Below, piece by piece: positions 60,500 through 64,000 of a stretch of DNA of 64,000 bases. The notes beneath the pieces were generated by a model. The model ran no database searches and was not told the DNA's origin. It saw nothing but the letters and a program-made list of their open reading frames with translations. This DNA is from Neorhizobium sp. JUb45. Lineage in GTDB: Bacteria > Pseudomonadota > Alphaproteobacteria > Rhizobiales > Rhizobiaceae. The stretch is taken from assembly GCF_004343585.1 (NCBI RefSeq), contig NZ_SLYW01000007.1, positions 62,001 to 126,000 on the forward strand, given 5' to 3'. Numbering within the stretch: the stretch's first letter is position 1; each line of letters starts with the position of its first letter. Made by a program: the position numbers and the translations under genes.

Positions 60500-61957
60500 A
60501 TGGCCCACACATCAGGAAAAACGCAATCAGGCGAGAGCGATGTTCTCGTCTATCTGCTTTGCCGGGTAGCCGCTGCGATCTTCAATATCGTGGCCGTGGC
60601 GCTGTTTACCCGTTTGTCCGATGCGCATCTTTACGGCGAATACCTGATCGGGTTCTCGATCTGCTTCATCGTTTACAGCCTCACCGTTCAATGGGCGGTG
60701 TTCGCGCATTTCGGCACCTATACGCAGGAAGCCGCAGACCGTTTTGCCGGTTCGCTTCTCGTCATCTCCGCCGTCATGACCGTCCCGGCCGTACTGGTCA
60801 TCGCCCTTCTTGCCGCACTCGGCACGTTGGAAATCCACATCGCCTGGGGTTCGGCCTTCCTTGCCGTCTGCTTCACCGCCTATTTCGCCTCCACGGAAAT
60901 CGCCCGCGCCCGGCTGCGTCCCGGCCTTGTCGCCATCGCCACCATATTGCGCAGCGCGCTTTCCATGGTGCTCGGCTGCATCGCGCTCGTCATGTTCGAC
61001 AGCCCGACGGCGTTGCTGATGGCGATCGGCATCGGTTATGCGCTGGGTGCCATCCCGATCTTCGTTTACCTGCGCCGCACCAGCTGGGCATCCGGTTTCA
61101 TCTGGCCGCTGAAAAGCGATGTTCTGGGCATGCTGCGATACGGCTGGCCGCTGATTTTTGCCTTCGGGGCCTCGGCGGGCGCCATGAATATCGACCGTAT
61201 CGTGCTCGAGCATTATACCAATGCCGCCTCGGTCGCCCCTTACGGCGCAGTCATGGACCTGATGAAGCAGACCTTTCTGGTTCTCGCCGAAGCGATCAGC
61301 GCCGGTTACATTGCCCATGCCCGCCGGCATATGCTGAACGCGGATGAGCACGAGGTCGGTCAGGTTCTGCGCCGCAGTTTTGTCTCGCAATTGTTCATCG
61401 TCGTGTTCGGCACCGTTTCCTTCATCGTGCTCGGCCGTCTGGTATTCGGCATCATTCTGGCGCCAAGTTATGTGGATACGGCGCTCGAAATCATGCCCTT
61501 CCTTTTGATCGGCAACGCCATCCTGATCATGCGCGCCCATTATTTCGGGCAGATCATCTATCTCGGCGCATCGTCCATGCTCGAACTGGTCGCTTCGGTC
61601 CTGATGGTCGTCTCGGCCGTTGCCGCCGCCTTTGCGCTGGTGCCGGACATGGGACCCAAGGGGGCTGCCTTCGCTTTTGCCATCGGTCAGGCCGTCGCGC
61701 TGCTCATCCTGATCATCGGCGCGCCCAAGGCGTCGCGCATGCCCATCGATTGGGTCAGCGCTGGCATGCTGCTTGCCGTCGGTTTCAGCCTCACGGTCAT
61801 AGGTCTGGAACTGCCGCTCCTGATCGGAACCGTCTGGGCCAATGTCACCAATATCCTGCTGATCGGCGTGGTCAGTGCTTTCTTCGCGCTGCGCTGGAAC
61901 ATTTTCAATATCGGCGAGGTCGCCGGAAAGCTGATTGGCAAGCTGTCGAAGGCTTAA
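60500..61957 (+). CDS. Polysaccharide flippase (Wzx/MATE-like)
   Basis: A 485-residue inner-membrane protein with about thirteen or fourteen hydrophobic helices, beginning VLVYLLCRVAAAIFNIVAVA (after a polar 14-residue start) and with late helices near VGFSLTVIGLELPLLIG. RYGWPLIFAFGASAGAMNID (split) and a basic patch facing the membrane resemble Wzx-type oligosaccharide flippases. It would flip lipid-linked repeat units to the periplasm. The last 4 bases overlap the convergent glycosyltransferase gene. Confidence 0.88.
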   Translation: MAHTSGKTQSGESDVLVYLLCRVAAAIFNIVAVALFTRLSDAHLYGEYLIGFSICFIVYSLTVQWAVFAHFGTYTQEAADRFAGSLLVISAVMTVPAVLVIALLAALGTLEIHIAWGSAFLAVCFTAYFASTEIARARLRPGLVAIATILRSALSMVLGCIALVMFDSPTALLMAIGIGYALGAIPIFVYLRRTSWASGFIWPLKSDVLGMLRYGWPLIFAFGASAGAMNIDRIVLEHYTNAASVAPYGAVMDLMKQTFLVLAEAISAGYIAHARRHMLNADEHEVGQVLRRSFVSQLFIVVFGTVSFIVLGRLVFGIILAPSYVDTALEIMPFLLIGNAILIMRAHYFGQIIYLGASSMLELVASVLMVVSAVAAAFALVPDMGPKGAAFAFAIGQAVALLILIIGAPKASRMPIDWVSAGMLLAVGFSLTVIGLELPLLIGTVWANVTNILLIGVVSAFFALRWNIFNIGEVAGKLIGKLSKA

Positions 61958-63030
61958 GCCTTCAACGGCGCCAGAAACTCGCCGTAAAGCTCCAGCATGC
62001 GTGCGCGGCCATGCCGTTCTTTCTGCATTTCCGCGTAGTTCGCACGCATTTCGGGCGAAGGATAATGGGCAGCCAGATCCTGCACGGCCAGCGCCAGTTC
62101 GTCGGCATTGCGCACTTCATGAAAACGCGTCATGGCCTGCACCCCGGCGGGCTCACCTGTGGAAAGCACTTCGCGCAGCACGGCGAGATCGGCGGCCACC
62201 ACCGGCAGCCCGGCCATCGTCGCCTCCACGCCGGCAAGACCGAATGTCTCCCACACGGACGGAAACACATAGATATTGCCGGCCGCCAGCACATCGCCCA
62301 ATTCCGAGCGATCCACGGGGCCGATCAGATGCAGCCGGTCGAATACGCCGAGCCGCTGCGCCCGCGTCTCAAGTGCGGCCTGATCCGGCCCGTCGCCGGC
62401 AATGATCAGATGCATGCCCGGCAGAAGCGCCAGAGCGGCGACCGCCGTGGCATGATCCTTCTGCGCCACCAGCCGCCCGGTTGCCACAAGCACCGTTGCA
62501 CTTGCCGGAATTTTGCACTTCTCCCGCCAGTCGCTCCGTCCCGTGGAAACGGGCAGGGGATCGACGCCATGGATGATGTCGATGAAATGTTTCCTGTAGG
62601 CAGCCGGCCAGCTGCTGAAGGCGTCGCGGGTGGCGTTCGAATTCATCACCATATGCGTATAGACGCCGATTGTACCGAACAGCTTGTCGATTGCCCGCCA
62701 TTGCGGCCTCAAGCCTTCCGGCGAGGCGGTGTGATGCGAAACCCGCATGGGCACGCGTGCCAGCCAGCCGAAAAAGTTGCCATAGATCGAGGCGGCGATC
62801 TGGTAGGTGAGGATCGCCTGATAACGACCCTTGAGAATATCGCGCGCCAGCGAAGCCATGTTCCTGACGGTTTCGGCCGCACCGCCCTGCCGCAGGCCGC
62901 GGCTCTCGACGATGAAGCCGCGCTCTTCCAGCCCCGCTGTCACCATGTCCACCAGCGTGCGCACACCACCCATCTTGTCGTGGGTCACGAGCTGCAGCAC
63001 GCGCGGCTGGTTATCTTTGTGGTCCGTCAT
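61954..63030 (-). CDS. Family 4 glycosyltransferase
   Basis: A 358-residue GT-B enzyme. The start VLQLVTHDKMGGVRTLVDMV contains the MGG acceptor loop, and the donor lobe has VLVATGRLVAQKDHATAVAA (split) and VFPSVWETFGLAGVEATMAG with the E-x7-E motif. TTGAAGAG directly upstream supports ATG 63030. It probably adds one sugar of the repeat unit built by this locus. Convergent with the flippase gene, with overlapping ends. Confidence 0.88.
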   Translation of the reverse strand: MTDHKDNQPRVLQLVTHDKMGGVRTLVDMVTAGLEERGFIVESRGLRQGGAAETVRNMASLARDILKGRYQAILTYQIAASIYGNFFGWLARVPMRVSHHTASPEGLRPQWRAIDKLFGTIGVYTHMVMNSNATRDAFSSWPAAYRKHFIDIIHGVDPLPVSTGRSDWREKCKIPASATVLVATGRLVAQKDHATAVAALALLPGMHLIIAGDGPDQAALETRAQRLGVFDRLHLIGPVDRSELGDVLAAGNIYVFPSVWETFGLAGVEATMAGLPVVAADLAVLREVLSTGEPAGVQAMTRFHEVRNADELALAVQDLAAHYPSPEMRANYAEMQKERHGRARMLELYGEFLAPLKA

Positions 63031-63167
63031 CTCTTCAAGGCCCGGCAAATCATTCGCTTGCGATCATGAAGAGCATTTTTGTGCATCGCTCACAAATGTA
63101 AGCGACGCCTATTGTCGTCATCGGACCAAGGACGTGAAGCCGGTGCGGCTTTTAGATCACAATTTCC

Positions 63168-63971
63168 TCACAGAGGCTTTTGGGCGCAGATCGCGTAACG
63201 ATGCTGCAAGCCGCGCGCCGTTGCTTTGAAGAAACTCAGGTGCTTTGCCTGTGCCCGGTGGATCTTTTGCAGCTCAGTATCGATCGTCACGCTCTCGAAA
63301 CCCGCTTGCTGCAGCATCGCCGCGACATCCCCCGCCCGCGCGCCTTGCGAAAAATGCACCTGAGACAGGATTTCCGCGTGTTTTCCGGCGAGTTCCGCCG
63401 GCGCATGCGAAATCTCCGGCCTGATCAGTCCGATCCGCTCTGCAAAGGCGGCGAGCCGCTTCACCAGCTTTTCGGCAAAACCGACATTGACGAAATCGCC
63501 ATCGACGATCAGCAGTTTTCCGCCGGGTTTCAGCACCCGCATCCACTCGGCAAAACAGGCGGCCGGATCGACCAGCGTCCATACCAGATGCCGGGTGACG
63601 ATGACGTCGTAAGCGCCATCCGGCTCCATGGTGTTTTCGGCATCGGCCGTGCGGAAGGTGATGTCGCGGCCGCGTTTCTTTGCCTTTGTCCGGGCCAGCG
63701 CCAGCATGGTCTCCGACCAGTCCAGCCCCGTGACCCGAAAACCGGCATCGTCCATCAGGTGGGAAACCACTGCCGTGCCGGATGCAAGGTCGAGGGCAGG
63801 GCGGCCATTGCCCGCCCCGAGATGCTTTTCGATCAGCGCCCGCCATGCCTGCCGCTCGTCTTCGGAAAAAATTTCATGCCCAGGAGACAGGTCGAAATGG
63901 GCGGCGCGGGCCGACCAATAGGCCTTTATCTCATCCCGCAGATTGTAGTTCTTGCCGTGTGTTTCGCTCAT
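63168..63971 (-). CDS. Class I SAM-dependent methyltransferase
   Basis: A 267-residue methyltransferase. The SAM-binding loop is PALDLASGTAVVSHLMDDAG, where the usual GxG is replaced by SGT. The acidic loop-2 equivalent is VTGLDWSETMLALA, then FRTADAENTMEPDGAYDVIV (split) and WMRVLKPGGKLLIVDGDFVN (split). It resembles UbiE-like small-molecule methyltransferases. Target unknown; methylation of a glycan or a lipid precursor is possible from context, but the gene lies after a 137-bp spacer. Confidence 0.85.
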   Translation of the reverse strand: MSETHGKNYNLRDEIKAYWSARAAHFDLSPGHEIFSEDERQAWRALIEKHLGAGNGRPALDLASGTAVVSHLMDDAGFRVTGLDWSETMLALARTKAKKRGRDITFRTADAENTMEPDGAYDVIVTRHLVWTLVDPAACFAEWMRVLKPGGKLLIVDGDFVNVGFAEKLVKRLAAFAERIGLIRPEISHAPAELAGKHAEILSQVHFSQGARAGDVAAMLQQAGFESVTIDTELQKIHRAQAKHLSFFKATARGLQHRYAICAQKPL

Positions 63972-64000
63972 TGCAGTCTTTGGTTGTCCGCTGCTTACAT

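Overview
The window looks like a piece of a Rhizobiaceae (Agrobacterium/Rhizobium-type) main chromosome. It is GC-rich and densely coded on both strands. It carries the alphaproteobacterial cell-cycle DNA methyltransferase CcrM and a Ros/MucR zinc-finger regulator. Three copies of a ~130 bp palindromic intergenic repeat (RIME-like) end in CTTCTCC...GGAGAAG hairpins. The order ccrM - HAD phosphatase - mutY - DUF721 - thioredoxin-like protein - smc - ppdK is a conserved rhizobial backbone. No prophage, insertion sequence, CRISPR array, rRNA or tRNA was recognised.

Layout. 0-13.4 kb is an accessory, regulator-rich stretch. It holds LysR/GST, a three-domain flavin/iron-sulfur oxidoreductase, an Asp-nucleophile hydrolase, a LysE exporter, and a MarR-AraC-racemase block divergent from an EamA exporter with twin operators. 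It continues with a wrecked MFS gene, GntR/OsmC, ArsR/NIPSNAP/ABM, and small decayed membrane-peptide genes. 13.4-31 kb is the conserved backbone (ccrM, SPFH protein, mutY, O-antigen ligase-like protein, DciA-like protein, Tat/DsbA-like protein, smc, ppdK), interrupted by toxin-antitoxin genes and a lysozyme-inhibitor-like gene. 31-34.5 kb has a quinone-stress pair (FMN reductase divergent from a dioxygenase-hydrolase fusion) and dinJ-yafQ. 34.6-39.2 kb encodes an envelope-modification unit: eptA, dgkA, and an OmpR-type response regulator with its histidine kinase, facing a 51-residue membrane peptide. 39.3-49.5 kb is mixed metabolism (DUF1499, metallo-hydrolase, pentapeptide protein, galE, LysR/SDR, a secreted EF-hand protein, pseudouridine synthase, prmB, msrB). 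49.5-54.8 kb holds mucR, a stand-alone DnaA domain IV-like protein overlapping a DUF6456 protein, and a large sarcosine/dimethylglycine dehydrogenase-type enzyme. 54.9-63 kb is a Wzx/Wzy-type polysaccharide locus, followed by a SAM methyltransferase.

How genes work together. Several loci are regulator-target pairs with a visible operator between them (MarR/EamA, GntR/OsmC, ArsR/NIPSNAP-ABM, LysR/SDR). EptA releases diacylglycerol when it decorates lipid A and DgkA recycles it, so eptA-dgkA plus the two-component system reads as one regulated response to envelope stress. The last 8 kb encodes repeat-unit assembly (three glycosyltransferases), flipping (Wzx), polymerisation (Wzy) and trimming or modification (GH5 glycanase, deacetylase) of an unidentified polysaccharide. 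No initiating sugar-phosphate transferase or outer-membrane export gene is in view. The strongest candidates for little-described biology are the DnaA-like/DUF6456 pair, the VOC-hydrolase fusion, the eptA-facing micro-protein, the secreted EF-hand protein and the polysaccharide locus. All functional calls come from reading sequence motifs, without any database search.
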